64,000 nucleotides of DNA, taken from contig NC_090442.1 in the NCBI RefSeq assembly GCF_031143425.1, positions 428,747,776 through 428,811,775 of the forward strand, written 5' to 3'. Source of the stretch: Pleurodeles waltl. Lineage: Eukaryota; Chordata; Amphibia; Caudata; Salamandridae. Of the stretch, positions 1-12,564 are shown piece by piece (position 1 is the first letter of the stretch; the number at the start of each line of letters is the position of its first letter). The position numbers and the translations under genes are program-made. Below the pieces are notes generated by a model that worked only from the letters and a program-made list of their open reading frames with translations, was not told where the DNA came from and did no database searches.

Positions 1-690
1 ACATTTTATTTCATTCTGCATTTTGCCTTGATCCATCCATACACATCCATTCTTCCATCCATTCATCCACCAAAGGTAAACAGCTGTACTACAGCATTCG
101 GTTTCTTTAGGTGTATAATAATTCAATTTCCTACTGAACACCCTAGCTGTAGAGCACTGCGGACAAATCAGCAGCATAATTCATGTTTAATGGTTATTCA
201 TACCCCCTGGACAACCTTGCCGCCATAGGACTTTTTTTGAAAGAGTATTCCATTTATCCATGCACCTCTTTCTGACTACCCCAGGTGTCTCCATTAAAAG
301 AGATGAAGTTAAAGTAAGGAGCTGTATCTGCATGTTGTGCTGCCTGATTTGAAATTGAATTTTCTGGTATAGTGGTGTGGTTTGACTTTACAATGATTGA
401 TTAAATTGGTATTTATTATGTAAGTAACCAACTGCACTAAGATTGCATTTGTCTGTACTATTTCAACCTGCAACAACACCATATTTCACTAACTACATGT
501 TTTTCTTGCTTGGTTGCTTTTAGCTTCAGAAGAGAAGAGACCTCACCTCACCAGCAGTGCTGCCAAAGAAAAGCCAATAGAGTTACTTCGGTCCTCCAAA
601 CTCTTCCTCATCCAGCAATACACCAAAATCACTGCCTCAGTGACCTCATAATGGCACAGGAAGACTCAGAGTCGCACGGAGACACCATAG
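1..690. other. Left edge, no gene recognised
   Basis: No supported coding region. The right part probably belongs to the 5' portion of the hAT-type element whose transposase remnant starts near 694, but no terminal inverted repeat or 8-bp duplication could be identified. The first 200 bases are rich in short CATC motifs and otherwise featureless. Confidence 0.4.
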
Positions 691-693
691 CAT

Positions 694-2593
694 ATGGTGA
701 CTGCACCACAACGCACATTGAGTCTACCACTTCCTACATCTCAAAAGTCACCTGCATCAGTGGAACCACAAAATAAGAAAATCCAGGCTACAATTATGGG
801 CATGTTTAAGCAGTGTGGGCCCTACAACTGCAACCACCCAATGACATGTTTGTATAATGGGAAGCTGGCAAAAATGTTAGCGCTCAACCTCCTCCCTTTT
901 TCTTTTGTGGAAGGAGTGGGACTAGAGTTTGTGGCAGCCATCTGCCCAAATGGAAGGTTCCAAGTCAGACCTATTCTGCCAGATTTTTTATTCCAGCACT
1001 GTACTACAATGTGCTGCAATTGGTAGGACAAGCTTCACAGCAAAGTGTTGTCCACACTATCCACCTAATGACAGACATGTGGACCAGTTGTAAGGCTACT
1101 GATTACATGTGCATCACTGCTCACTGGATCTCTTTTGCGGGGTAAAGCAAAAGCTATCTACAAGTCTTGGCCCTGAAGAAATATTTAAGAGCATTCAGCG
1201 GCATGCATCAGTTCCCATGTTCACCCTGGATAAATCACACAAAGCTGCAAATATCTTGGATAAATGTATTGCAAGGTGTCTGAATGGCTGTGACCCAGTG
1301 GTCTCCAAACTGGATTTGTTGCCCGGACAATGGCAGTAACATAGTCAAGGCCATGGTAGACAGTGGCTATTTCAGGGTCCTGTGTTTGGTGCACTGCATC
1401 AACCTGTTTGTGTTGGACTTTCTACAAAAAGGCATAATCAGCAACATACTGACCACCTGCAGACAAACTTGCACTCATTTTAGCCATTCTTTTAAAGCTC
1501 GGAAACCGCTGCAAATTATTCAACATGATAACAGAGTACCAGTTAAAGCCCTGATAGAGGAGGTTCCAAGACGTTGGAACTTAACCAATTATATGTTGCA
1601 ACATCTGTTTGACCAGTACAAACAGATCAATGACTAAATTATTTAAAAGAGTAGCGGATGCCATTGGGAAGCTTTGACAATTTATGTGGACAACTAGGGC
1701 CTAGTCAAATGCCTGACTCAGATGCTACTCCCTTTTGAGGTTTTCACAGGGGAAATTATCAAGGAGGACAGTACTATGGGCCAACCTATCCTGTTGTTGC
1801 ATCTGCTACAGGATCAGCTAAAGAAGATGTCTGTAAGGAATGCACTTGGAGATGTGAATGAAATTCCAGAAGCCCGTGTCTTGGTTGAGAGCTTAAGTTA
1901 TCACTTGACTTGTAATGCAAGGCTGCAAAGTTACATTATGTCATCCAAAGAGTACATCTGTGCCACCCTACTCGATCCATGTTACAAAAAAATCTTCCCA
2001 CTTTCATTCCTTTTTCTGAAGGAGATGATTCAAAATACAAGAGGTGGACTGTTGAGTGAGCAGGAGAATTGGAAGAGGAATGACTAGAACTTAGAGTCTC
2101 ACCCTGAAGTCCTCCGATGCCACCTTCAACTTCCATAGGGGCAGTCTCACAGCAGCCAACACCAGAAACAAGAACACTGGCCACAACAGCATCAGAAGAA
2201 TTGGACCCAACCTCTGCATTGGCCTGGTTTCAAGTGGCAGGTCTTAAGTCCAATGCAGAGGCAAAGGCAAAATATGTCCACAAGTGTCAGCACAATTCAA
2301 AGGATGTTCCAGGAGTATCTGGATGACCCAAAAGTGGTATATGTGGATCAAAACACATTGGGGTATTGGTATTTGAAGATCCCCCAATGGACAGAGCTCA
2401 GCAGGCTTGTCTTGCAGCCACTGTGTCTGCTGAACATATGTTCAGTGCAGCTGGTGCAGTTGTTACATTTAGAAGGACCAGTCTCTTGCCTCAAAACTTG
2501 GAGAGGTTAACCATGATCAAAATTAACCAGCATTTTATACCATCTGATTACACTGTGCCCAGAACACCACAAGAGGAGAAAGAGGATGATTGA
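694..2593 (+). pseudogene. hAT-type transposase remnant (ZBED-like), multiply frameshifted
   Basis: Fragments in at least two frames together resemble a hAT transposase, the cut-and-paste enzyme that acts on its own inverted repeats. The first block (about 1109-1637) carries the segment around a conserved histidine-rich stretch (VHCINLFVLD), then a match to the family signature preceding an RWN motif (VPRRWNLTNYMLQHL). The block at 1722-2087 has the helical region containing LLPFE. The C-terminal dimerisation region at about 2366-2593 is clearest: SAEHMFSAAGAVVTFRRTSL corresponds to the SERVFS-A-G hallmark of hAT proteins. The reading frame changes near 1109, 1284, 2117, 2253 and 2366, and stops lie between blocks, so no functional protein is made. 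The N-terminal BED zinc finger was not found. A domesticated ZBED gene is unlikely because of this decay. The family call rests on motif recognition only. Confidence 0.8.
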
Positions 2594-4700
2594 TCAAAAT
2601 CATGTGTGTTTGCTGACCACCTTCTTGGTAACCCACCTGATTTTGAGGACAAACCCTACATCCCGGACTGAGTATCCCAATGCCACCATAGAACTTTTAA
2701 AATATTTTGCATTGAACTTCTTAGTTTTTTCCTTTCTTTCTTTCCTTCCAAAAAAGAAAATAATTGCTAGTGGAACATTATGTTTGTGTCCAATTTATGT
2801 TGCCCCACCATTTTTTACTCACATATTATATGGCCAGATTGAAATTGGGCCCATGTGCAGTGAAGAACCCCACACATTTCATTCAGGACATTGGAGACGA
2901 TACCTGCCTCCCTCACATGCCATTGCCTATCCTTTTATTTACATCACCTAGCAGGGGTGCCTTAGAAGATCATTGAGTAAAAGACTGCCAGTGCCAATGC
3001 CAAATTCTAACGTGTTGCTACTTGCTACCAACGGAGGAGATAATATTTTGTTCAACGACAATGCTTGAATTGGAAGAGGTAACTACTAACTATTGCACTA
3101 GTGAGTAGAGTAATAGTGAGTGATGATTGATGATGTATGTGGTTGCTAACAACGAGGGAGGGAGTTCAGTTTAACTAAGTTGTAAACTTGATTCTGATGA
3201 TTTGCAGTGTTCGGGGGCTGATGGATGATCATTTTTTCCTGAAAATGATTGGTCTTTCAAACCTAGTTAAATTTACCTGCAGGGTTCACTCCTTTTTTTC
3301 TGGTTCCCAGACCAGACCAGTCACTTTAGTTACCAAACACAAATCTACAGAAAATACTCCAGTTCTGTTTCTCTATTTGTTCTTCAACAGCAGTGCACAT
3401 GACTACACAGGTCCATCTCACTTAGTTTGGGACTGGGACGGAGTTTCTCTGAATCAGGCGGTGTAGGATGGAAGGACTCAGGGCGGGATTACCTCAACAG
3501 CTAGAGGGAGAAAATGATCAACTTCAAAGAAAAACCATGATGTTGGTGAAGACTCTGAGGCCTAGGACTCACTCAGCTCTGTGGACTGGGGAGAGTGTGT
3601 TGTTGGGAAATGCTGCTGAGTATACTCCTCTTATGTACTTGTTCTGTCTCTAAGTCTTCTTGGTACACTCCTGGCTCCTCATGAAGCTTACTGTGCTTCC
3701 TTTTGTCCTTCTTCTTTACTATCTAATATAGTTTTTTTTTTTTTTTTCAATACACAGGCCTTCTCTTAGGCCTCTCCTGCACGAACAAAACTTGGTGAAA
3801 GCTCAAGGTACCAGATTACTGACTGGCCTGGCACCCAAGAATGGAGATGCAGTGCCCAATTTGGCAATGCATTATCATTTTCCTTTTGACATTCATATTT
3901 TTTAGAACTGGGTGGGTTAGCTCCAATCCTTTCTAATTTGTATTTTTCAGACCTACAAGACATAACATTTAGAGATATGCTATCTTGTGTCTCTCTGGGG
4001 CAGATAGACTGTTTGCAACGCATTTAACTGAACTGTGTCATACTTATCCCTTCATCATTTCATTCCACAACGGAAATGATGGTGTGCTGCTCAGCGTCCT
4101 GATGAATATATATATTTTTTTTTTTCTGTAGTCGCCGTCTTTGTCACCACTTTCCCCAAATCCCCTTTCCATTCCATTCATCGAGCCCCTAACCGTCCTC
4201 CCCCGGATTGTGTGATTTATTGAGTTATGACTTAATTTTACACTAGAAAAGGATCACACACTTGCCGGGGCAGATGGGGTGAAAGCAACACCAACTCACT
4301 GCACGACCTTCTATTACCTGAACAATATTCCACAGCAGACCCATCAACATGATCATTCAGTCCTTGTGTTGTGCTTTGCATAAACGCTCAACCTTGTCCA
4401 ACCACTCTTCAATCTGAGCCCACTTCTCCTGACTCCATGATTTCATTTCCTAAGTTTAGTTTTTTAATACAAGCTCCCCTCCATTAAAGAAGAAGTTGAT
4501 ATGGCATACACTTTTTTATCAGAAATACAAAATAACTCCCTTTCCACCCACAACAGGCCGACCCCCTCCCCAAATAAATAACCCCTTCCCCAACAAGTCC
4601 AACAAAAAGACCAACAAGAAAAGCTTTTGAAAACCCTATCCCAACTTCCTCCCCACCCTGTCCACCCGCAACAAGACACTCCCACCAAAATAACAAAATA
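2594..4700. other. Gene-free stretch with a T run
   Basis: No coding or RNA gene recognised. A run of about 18 T lies at 3731-3748 and another T-rich stretch at about 4106-4128. Short open frames have no recognisable motif. The first few hundred bases may be the 3' part of the hAT element. Confidence 0.4.
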
Positions 4701-4706
4701 CAAAGC

Positions 4707-5239
4707 CTAGAAGAGGGCACTGTCTACATGAGTCTGGAGCTGATCCAGGTTCTCCTCGATTCTAGTGAGCTGGCTCTCCATTCGGTCCATCTGCTGCAGG
4801 ATGTGGTGGAGAAATGCCCTGTCAGAGCAGGAGGGGGCAGCAGCAGGTGCAGTCAGGGACCCTGGCAGCTGGTTGTGGCACTGATGACATAGTCGCCAGG
4901 AGGCTGGACCGAGGGGCTGGTGTGCTGCTGAACTTGGTCCTGGGTCCAAGCTGCTATTTTAGCCTCTTCCTCCACCAGGATCACCAGCCACTGGTATATG
5001 GCCTGGATGTTCCCTGGCCCCTGCCACCACACGCTATACGGGTCACTATCTCCTGCCTGGTTGATGGTCATCCAGCAAGAATAGCTATATCGAGAAAAAC
5101 AAAAATAAAAGAGGCAAATTTTAAAGAATCCACTGAACAAACACTTCTTCAAAAGTAGGTAGTGGGTAGCACAGTAGCAATACATTGGTGGTCCCCTAGG
5201 GACATTGGATTTTGATATCATTATGATTAGGAGAGTCAT
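4707..5239 (-). pseudogene. Unassigned coding remnant with coiled-coil C-terminus
   Basis: Two overlapping minus-strand frames read as parts of one protein. The upstream part (5239 to about 4853) contains a helical, acidic stretch (AIYQWLVILVEEEAKIAAW). The downstream part ends in a heptad-like segment (HHILQQMDRMESQLTRIEEN) just before the stop at 4707. That arrangement, a Pro/Ser/Ala-rich linker then a short C-terminal coiled coil, resembles the C-terminal half of the SANT/Myb-like accessory proteins encoded by PIF/Harbinger elements, such as those near 12.6 and 17.4 kb. No DNA-binding domain is visible here, so this assignment is inference. At least one frameshift separates the two parts. 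A host exon cannot be excluded. Confidence 0.35.
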
Positions 5240-6500
5240 AGGGCCAATTTTATTTGTTTACCCACACATGACTCACATAAAAAGCACTGACTGTCTGATA
5301 GAAAAGAGTTAAGGCAGAATAACACCAGATTAAAAAATACAGGGATCTCATTTTTCATTTTTTAAAGACTTGTGTAGTAATTAAACAGACACTCTCATTG
5401 ATGAGTATGGAATTATGCACTATGGAGTACAAGTTGTTGGGCCAAATGAATGGAGACTTGCTAGCCAACGCTTCAAGTACTTTCCTACTGTCTGTAGCTG
5501 GGGGCAGCTGTAATTGACAGTTATCTATCCTTAATACAAATGGACTTGCTCTTCTCTAAATGCCTTTCACTTAGTTTCTACCCTGACTCCAAAGAGGCTG
5601 ATGAATACATAAGATACTGCACACATGTCATGTAAAAAATGAGGATATATTTATCCCATCTGCCTTAAACTTAAATAAGTAGATGGTGGGGAAACAATGC
5701 ACTGCACTAGTGGGAAAGGAATGGGCTATATAGATTGTATTTGGCTTGCTCATCACAGAGTATCCCTTATACCAAACTCGAAATCAAATCGGGCACTTAC
5801 TAGTCCCATTTTACTCACTGGCCTCGTCCACCACCACAAATTCTTTCCAACAATTTCAATCGCTGGGCAGTAAGGAAAGGAAACTTGACTTTCTCTACTG
5901 CAAAGTAAAACAGAAGGATTAGATGGCTAGACAGAGCTTTTGCTATAGGATAGAAGGGTGTCACTGAGCATTGATTCACTGTATGCCTAAGCTTTGGCTT
6001 ATTCAGTCACTGTATAAACGAATGTCTAAAGGGAAAAATCAGAAGAGGCGTAAAATAAATCTGTTAACGGAAACCATGAAATATATTTTGGAAACACTTC
6101 AAATAGCCATAAAAATGTGGCACTTGACAAGAATAGATTTTTCAATTTGTTTTGGTAGGCTGGGATGGAAGAATAAAGGAGTGAAGTACTAAGAGGTGAC
6201 TGAGTGGGTGAAGGGAAAATAACATATCTTGTGTGTTTGGTTTCTAATGCATTGAAAGCTTTGTAAATGCTGCATTAGCTGAGGCAGACGCACACTGCAC
6301 AGTGAACACTGCAGGCACAAATTAAACCATACTGCACTTATTCAGTCACGGGTGGTGAAATGCCATGGGCAGGGAGGGGGTTTATGAATGATGATGATGG
6401 GTGGGATACTTATCCGCTACATTTAGCAAATACAGTGAGTCAAGGGATAAGAAAATGAATTAAAATACCCCCACACACTTTGAACCATAGCTTTGCTAAC
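5240..6500. other. Gene-free stretch
   Basis: No gene, tandem array or complete mobile element recognised. A short minus-strand open stretch near 5821-5885 could be another piece of the remnant at 4707-5239, but it is too short to support. Confidence 0.35.
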
Positions 6501-7411
6501 TGTTAGAAATGGAGTCTATAGTTAACAGAGGTATACACCCTTGTCCAAGTGGAGACCACAATCCTATTCAGGGTAAGTCACACACAATCCAAATTATCCT
6601 GTGCCCAGCCTCTGGTAGCTTGGCATTGAGCAGTCAGGCTTAACTTAAAAGGCAATGTGTAAAGTATTTGTTTAATAAATCATACAGTAACACAGTGAAA
6701 TCATCACAAAAATACACCAAACAGGCTTGGAAACATCTAGGATATTTATCTGGTTAAAATAAGGTCAAAACAATAAAGATTCAATAAGCAAAAGATGAAA
6801 TATCACTTTTGCAGGTTTAAAAAGAGTCTTAAATCTTAAAAATCAACAATTGTCTCTTGATTACCCAAAGTACCTGGTTTGCATCAAAAATAACATGCAC
6901 GGAGACCGCAGAGGAGGAGATGCATGGAAAAATAGGGTGTGCGTTGGATTTTCTGACACGGCACAGACGATGCATAATTTCTATCCACGCTGCAAGGGAC
7001 TTGCGTCATTTTTTGGCTTGCAGGCTTGGTTCCTTACTGCGATGCAGGGATCTTTTTGATGCCCAGGGACGATGCCAGGAAATCCTGGGCATGCCGGAAG
7101 AAGTCACAGGCATTGAATCAACCCGGTAAGGCGATGTGCCAAATTTTCAATTGCACCCAGGCGCTGCATCAATTTTCCTCTCGCTGAATAGGCTGCGTCA
7201 TTCCAGTTCAGCTGTGCATCGATCTGTTTAGTCTGTCTGTCGAATTTTCTTTTGCAAGTCAGGCAATGCCTCAAATCTTCACTCAGGAAGTTGGGATGCA
7301 ACATTCCGGTTCAGCTATGTGACAATTTCTCAGTCACAAGACGGCTGTGCGTAGTTTCCGGCCGGCTGTGCATCGATTTTTGGTGCACAAGGAGCTTCCT
7401 GAAGAGATAAA

Positions 7412-8361
7412 GGCCCTCATTATAACATTGGTGGTAAATCCTGCCTACTGCCATGGTGACGGCCTCCAAAAGACCGTTGCCGTGGCTACCTACCGTCCAC
7501 CATAATATGACCATAGCTGGAATTCAGGCTATGGTCATGGCGGCGGACGGCGGTAAGGTGGGGCTGCTGCTAGCAGCAGCGCTACGCCAGTGGAACGCCA
7601 CTGACCATATCATGACACATAATACAGCCCAGCGGTGTTCCGCTGGCAGACACTGCTGCTGGCAGGACCACTACGTCCCGTCTCCTGCCAGAGGACCCCC
7701 TTGCGAGCAGGTAAGTCAGGTTTTCCAACAGGGGAGGGTGGTGGTCGGTGTTGTGTGTGTGTGGGGTATGGGTGTGTGTGTGATTGTTTTTGTATGCATG
7801 TGTGAGGCATGTGGAGTGTGTGTGTGCATGAATGGGTGTGAGTGTACGTGTATGTTGTGTCGTGTGAATGCATGTGTGCTTTCATGTATGTTAGTGTATG
7901 TTGCAGTGTGTGTGAATGAATATATGCATATGTCGGTGTATGTGGGTATGCGTGTGTGCATGAGTGTGTATGTCTAAGCGTGTAGGTGTGTGTATGTCGG
8001 TGGGGTCAGAAGGGGGAGCGGTAGGGTGGAGGAAGAGTCTGGGGAGGGGCAGGGGGTGGTGGAGACCCCTATCAATGTCAGGGAAGGAATTCCCTGGCAC
8101 TGATAGTGCCTACCGCCATAGTTTTCGTGGTGGTGAGATTGCCACGAAAACCATAGTGGTAGACGGGGTCATAATCCTGAGGGTGGGACAATGACGGCTG
8201 CCTGGCCCGGCGGCTATTACCACCCTGGCGGACTGAGTGGTACATTGGCAGTTTGGCTTGAGCCAAACCGCCAATGTCATATTTTGGGTAAAGGTACGGC
8301 CAGCCTGTTGGCAATACCTTCCTCCAAAATAACACCATCAGCCAGGGTCATAATGAAGGCC
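7412..8361. mobile_element. Non-autonomous PIF/Harbinger-type MITE (950 bp)
   Basis: The ends are inverted: the left starts GGCCCTCATTATAAC and the right end, reverse-complemented, starts GGCCTTCATTATGAC. An AAA direct repeat flanks both sides (7409-7411 and 8362-8364), which fits a 3-bp target duplication. The left 30 bases nearly match the left end of the 8.6-kb Harbinger element at 11,972, and the right end matches that element's right end. This is probably a deletion or filler derivative of that family. Inside lie several near-perfect palindromes (arms at 8112-8130 and 8142-8160; 8242-8258 and 8261-8277; 7508-7517 and 7528-7537) and a GT-rich stretch. It encodes no transposase. Confidence 0.8.
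7748..7990. repeat. Imperfect GT-rich microsatellite
   Basis: Degenerate (TG)n with interspersed TATG and GAATG inside the MITE. The long open frames it produces on both strands encode only Val/Cys/Met or His/Thr repeats and are not genes. Confidence 0.85.
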
Positions 8362-9431
8362 AAAGTCTTTTTGGCCCTGAGACTTCAGAAAACAGGAGGC
8401 AAGCTCAATCCATGCCCTTGGAGAGCACTTCTCAGCAAAGTCAGGGGGCAGCAGGGCAGCAGGGCAACAGCAGGGCAGCAGTCTTTCTCAACAAAGCAAT
8501 CCAGATGAGTCCTTTGGGCAGCCAGGCAGTACCTCTTGATAGGTTGCAGATTAAGGTCCAGAAGTGTTTGAGTTGGTGGAGTCAGGGACCTAGTTTATAT
8601 CCCCAAAAATGTATTTACAGTGTCGGAGACTTCAAAGAGTGGTTTTGAAGTGCACAAGTTCCCCTTTCAGTACAGGTCTGTCTACCAGGTTCCCAGTAGT
8701 GGGTTTGGCAGTCCATTGTGTGATTGAAGGTCACTAGCCTTTGAAGTGTAAGTGTCAGGCCATCCACCCTTCCAGTCCAGGAAGACCCATTCAGTATGCA
8801 GATGAGTTCAGGTGCGACTGAGTGTCCTGTGTTTGTGGTTGTTTGGGTGAAATGCACAAGGAAGCTGTCAACCAGCCCAGCCCAGACATTGACTGGAGAC
8901 AGGCTGAAAGGGACATATAGATTTTAAGTGCAAAGAAATACTCACTTTCTAAAAGTGGCGTTTTTAAAATAGTAATATAAAATCCAACCTCACGAACAAG
9001 CATGATTTCTATTACCATTCTGGCCATACTAAATATGAACTGGTTACCCCTTCCTGATTAGAATCTACCACTAAAACAGTATATGAGGGTAGTCCTAATT
9101 CAAACCTATGAAAGGAGCAGGCCTCACAGTAGTGGAAAACAAATTTGAGGTGGTTAAAGGAAGGCAAAGCCATTTAAACCATGAGGCCTGGGAGTGTGTC
9201 TTTCAAGCCAGGTGTTTAAAGAACACTTCAGTCTTCTGGTAGATTATTAATCACACCATCTTTGCTCCAATGACAATGGTTTGCCATGTCATAATATCAC
9301 TCCAGAAAGGTGGGTGTGACATTTTGCTGAGAGTTATAATAGCAAGTTGTTTCATGCCCCCTTATTGAAGGATTCTTACAAAATGAAGGGTTGAACCTAG
9401 CTTTACCTTTGAGAAAGTAGAGCAGGGGATC

Positions 9432-10215
9432 TTGGGATTCACCAGGAGCAAGGCTGGGATCCCCCCAGAGTTATATATTAAAAATCCTGTGGTGTGGGCT
9501 CCTTTGGTCACTCAGCTCTGGAATGCAGCTTTTGAGTCAGGACCTTTGTGTTCATGGGCCTCCTCTATCATAGTACCAGTGTTTAAGAAGAGGGACATGA
9601 GCATCCCACAATGTCATAGACACATTTCTCTTATTGTTTCTGTTGTGAAAGTGATTAGGCCACTTTTTCTCTTAACCACTTGTTAACATGAGTCGATAAC
9701 AATAATATCTTATCTGACTTGCAATATGGTTTTAGATTGGGGATGTTTACTAACAACCAGGGCCTGAACTTATATTTAATTGTAAAGAAATACATGGTGG
9801 CAAGACCAGGCACAATACATATGATGTTCATTGATGTTACCTCAAATTCTGATCGAGTTAATCATTCAAAACTGTGGAACATCCTCCTTTTGTTACGGGT
9901 AGATCAGGACCTTGTGTTTTATTTGAAGGATCTCTTTATGAATACCATTGCCTCAGTATGTTATGCCGGAGATTACTATTGCTCAAGATCTTTTAGTACC
10001 AGTAGAGCGCTCTCTCAAGCATGTATTTGTGCACCATTTTAATTTACTTTATATTTTAATGGTTTAAAGAGCACTTTATTAGCAACAGGAGCAGACTTCC
10101 TCTTAGAAGGAAAAATACCTATTCCAGCCCTGCTCTACATAGACAATTACATTCTTTAAGCAAAGACTGCTATGGGATTGCAAACTATTCTTGATTCTTT
10201 TGTTTCCTTCAGGTA
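9432..10215 (+). pseudogene. Non-LTR retrotransposon reverse transcriptase remnant (CR1/Jockey-like clade)
   Basis: Two frames cover conserved RT blocks in order. Block one (9432-9686) has the segment ending in SWASSIIVPVFKKRDMSIPQ, matching the IVPIFKKGD signature that precedes the YRPISL motif (here HRHISL). Block two (9719-10,042) has QYGFRLGMFTNNQ and the first catalytic region TIHMMFIDVTSNSDRVNHSK, matching the FID...FD motif with the second aspartate region altered. After a stop the sequence continues to the active-site box at 10,136-10,147, which reads YIDN instead of YADD. The copy is therefore dead. No endonuclease or 3' tail is present; it is cut by the LTR fragment beginning near 10,226. 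The exact clade is uncertain. Confidence 0.8.
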
Positions 10216-10225
10216 AGATATGGAC

Positions 10226-10975
10226 TTGTCAGCTCTTAGACCTGTCAGCCTTTAGGTGGTTTTTCCCCAAACCTTTTGTCTCTCCTCCGCCATTTTGCTG
10301 AACTTATTTTTGTTGGCCTTGGGACTTGCACTTTACCACTGCTAACCAGTACTAAAGTGCTTGTGCTCACTCCTCTACAACATAGTTACATTTGCTTATA
10401 CTCAATGGGCATAACTAATTTACTGGTAAGTCCCTTGTAGAGTGGTATACATTATAGCTAGGACCGGTAAATTAAATGGAACCAATGGGCCTGCAGCACT
10501 TATTGTGCCTCCCACTTAGTAGCACCTTAAAAGTCTCGCCAAACCTCTTACTGCAGCCTTAACACAGTTTTAAAATTCCATATTGACTTGTCAATCAAAC
10601 ACCCTGGCCAAACTTTAAATTACCCTTTTATTACATATGAGACTAGTTTTATATATCCTGGTAGTGAAAACTCCTAAATTCATTTTTCACTACATTGAGG
10701 CATACCCCTCCCAAAGGATAAAATTAAAACGCCCTTATTACCTATCATAAGCTGTCATTTCCAATTGGGAGCAAGTAGCTATGTCATGTTTGGTGTATTT
10801 AGAATGGCAGGATGAAGACGCAGAGCTGAGCATAGCCCCATTTGCAACTGAATTGGAAATGCTCTGGCCTCACAAAATGGACCTAACATGTGCACATTGC
10901 TACTGCGGCCAGCTTGGAACCAGGGCAGGGGAGTCAAGAAAGTCCATGCACTTCAAAGCCATTGTTTAGAAGCTT
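10226..10975 (-). mobile_element. LTR fragment, minus orientation, truncated
   Basis: Shares an ordered series of motifs with the LTRs at 35,654 and 57,329: CTTTACCACTGCTAACCAG, the CCTTGTAGAGTG stretch, GGGCCTGCAGCACT and the segment around CACTTCAAAGCC. It starts close to the family terminus (a TTAGACCTGTCAGCC variant) and stops without the opposite terminus. No target duplication is visible. Confidence 0.6.
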
Positions 10976-11968
10976 ATGTGATTAATACTATTTTTGTTGT
11001 TGTAAGATTTAGCTTGGTGAGTAGTTAGGTATTCTAAGTTATTGAAACCCATTAAAAGTGTTATGACTTGTTTACTGAGAAAGACAACATAGTTTGCAGT
11101 AACTGATGGTGATATAGTGCAAGGAGTATTAATTCATGGTACCAATATAGCTTGGTCCAGTTCTTCACTTGTCTTGTTATGCAGAACTTGGCAAAGTGAG
11201 AGCCCAGAGCTGTCAAGCATGAGGGGATGAGGATGTGCTTCTCACAGGTACAGCAGCCAAACCGAGTGGGTCTTCAGGATGAGATGACGGCAACAGAGTG
11301 TTATCACAGTCAACCACTCACAGCTAGAGAAGGTTATCCTATCTGTGCAAGTCTTACAGTATTTCAGGTGGATAACAAAGCATTGCCAGACAGCAGTAAG
11401 GGTGTATTGTTTCCTTTACTAATACTTTTTCTACATTTGTTCTAAGCAAACTGCTGTGTGGCTGAGCTGTGGGTAAGCATTCTATTTATAATGTGGTTTA
11501 CATATGTTACACTTTCCACATGTACGTGTGAAACATAGTATCTTCACTTTTTCCTACGTGAGTGCGACTTGCAAGTCCACGTGTTGAACCAGTGTATTTG
11601 TTCAGGTCCATGAAGTATAAACCCTGAACTTATGCAGTGGACTCCAGCAGCATAGTGGCCATACTGACAATGGCACTGAGCTGCTTGTGCACTGATATGC
11701 AGAACACTCCTACAGATACATCTATACACGTTCTCCTGTATATTTCTTGGGATGAGGGCTGAAGTGAGCAATGAAACGGACAGCAGGGGTTATAAACAAA
11801 ACAAATGTTAAGTAATGGGGGGCCCTAAGCCCATTTTAAGATGTTTTGGTTTAAAAGAGAATTTGCAAGCACAAGCGCTGTGCATGTGAAACCTTAAAAA
11901 GAAAGCAAAAAGTAAACAACTTCCATTTTCACTAGGACTCTGTGTTTAACAAGTGTGACTATGAGAAC
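10976..11968. other. Gene-free stretch left of the Harbinger element
   Basis: No gene or repeat recognised with confidence. Short open frames lack motifs. The final bases (11,969-11,971, ATA) are the left target-site copy of the element that follows. Confidence 0.4.
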
Positions 11969-11971
11969 ATA

Positions 11972-12010
11972 GGGTGTCATTACAACATTGGTGGTAAAAG
12001 CCGTTTACCG
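11972..12010. repeat. Left terminal inverted repeat of the Harbinger element
   Basis: Begins GGGTGTCATTACAAC and continues TTGGTGGTAAAAGCCG. About 20 of 21 bases of its CATTACAACATTGGTGGTAAA segment recur at the left end of the MITE at 7412. It is the inverse counterpart of the terminus at 20,522-20,560. Confidence 0.75.
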
Positions 12011-12564
12011 CCGTGCAGAAGACTGCCAACACACCGCCGCGGAATTCCACCACACCTATTATGACCCACATCTCGGAATCCGCCAAAATTCAGACACCCA
12101 CACAAGTCCGCCACACCAAAGGTCAGTGATAAACTGGCGAAAACAAAACCTCCACCGTCATGCCAACAGAAAAACGCCCACACTATCACGACACACGAAT
12201 CCACGCGGCGGTCTTTCAACCGCGGTATTCCATTGGCGGTACACACCGCCGCGCTCAAAATACACACACATCTCCAAAACACAACCACATTGGACAATTC
12301 GAAATACACACACCTGATACATATACACACACCACTCCCACACACCCAATACAATATAAAACACACACCCACATCACCCACAAACCCCTACGACCACAAT
12401 TCACGACCGAAGGCCAGAGAGAGACACCACCATCAACAAACTAGCATCCACAGGCACACAACACCATCACCCACACAACTTCCACGCACCATACACAACA
12501 CACCACTACATATCACCACACTTATCACCACACACACCACCCCACACATCACCTACACCACCCC

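Larger units (their letters stand above)
6501..9155 (+). mobile_element. Long LTR fragment (starts TGTTAGAAATGG), 3'-truncated, split by a MITE
   Basis: The sequence starts with TGTTAGAAATGG and contains a stretch near 6540-6700 (GGCTTAACTTAAAAGGCAATG) that recurs as its reverse complement at about 24,880-25,000 and 37,640-37,863. All three therefore belong to related long-LTR families. The copy at 35,654-37,863 has intact ends and target duplications, which supports the LTR interpretation. This copy is in plus orientation and is interrupted at 7412-8361 by a MITE; the sequence resumes seamlessly at 8365 (GTCTTTTTGGCCCTGAGAC). Similarity to the family appears to stop around 9155, where unrelated sequence begins, so the 3' end is missing. 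No internal gag or pol is attached. Confidence 0.65.

Noticed and set aside
7610..8100. His/Thr-rich and Val/Cys-rich open frames
   Set aside because: Translation of a GT microsatellite inside a MITE.
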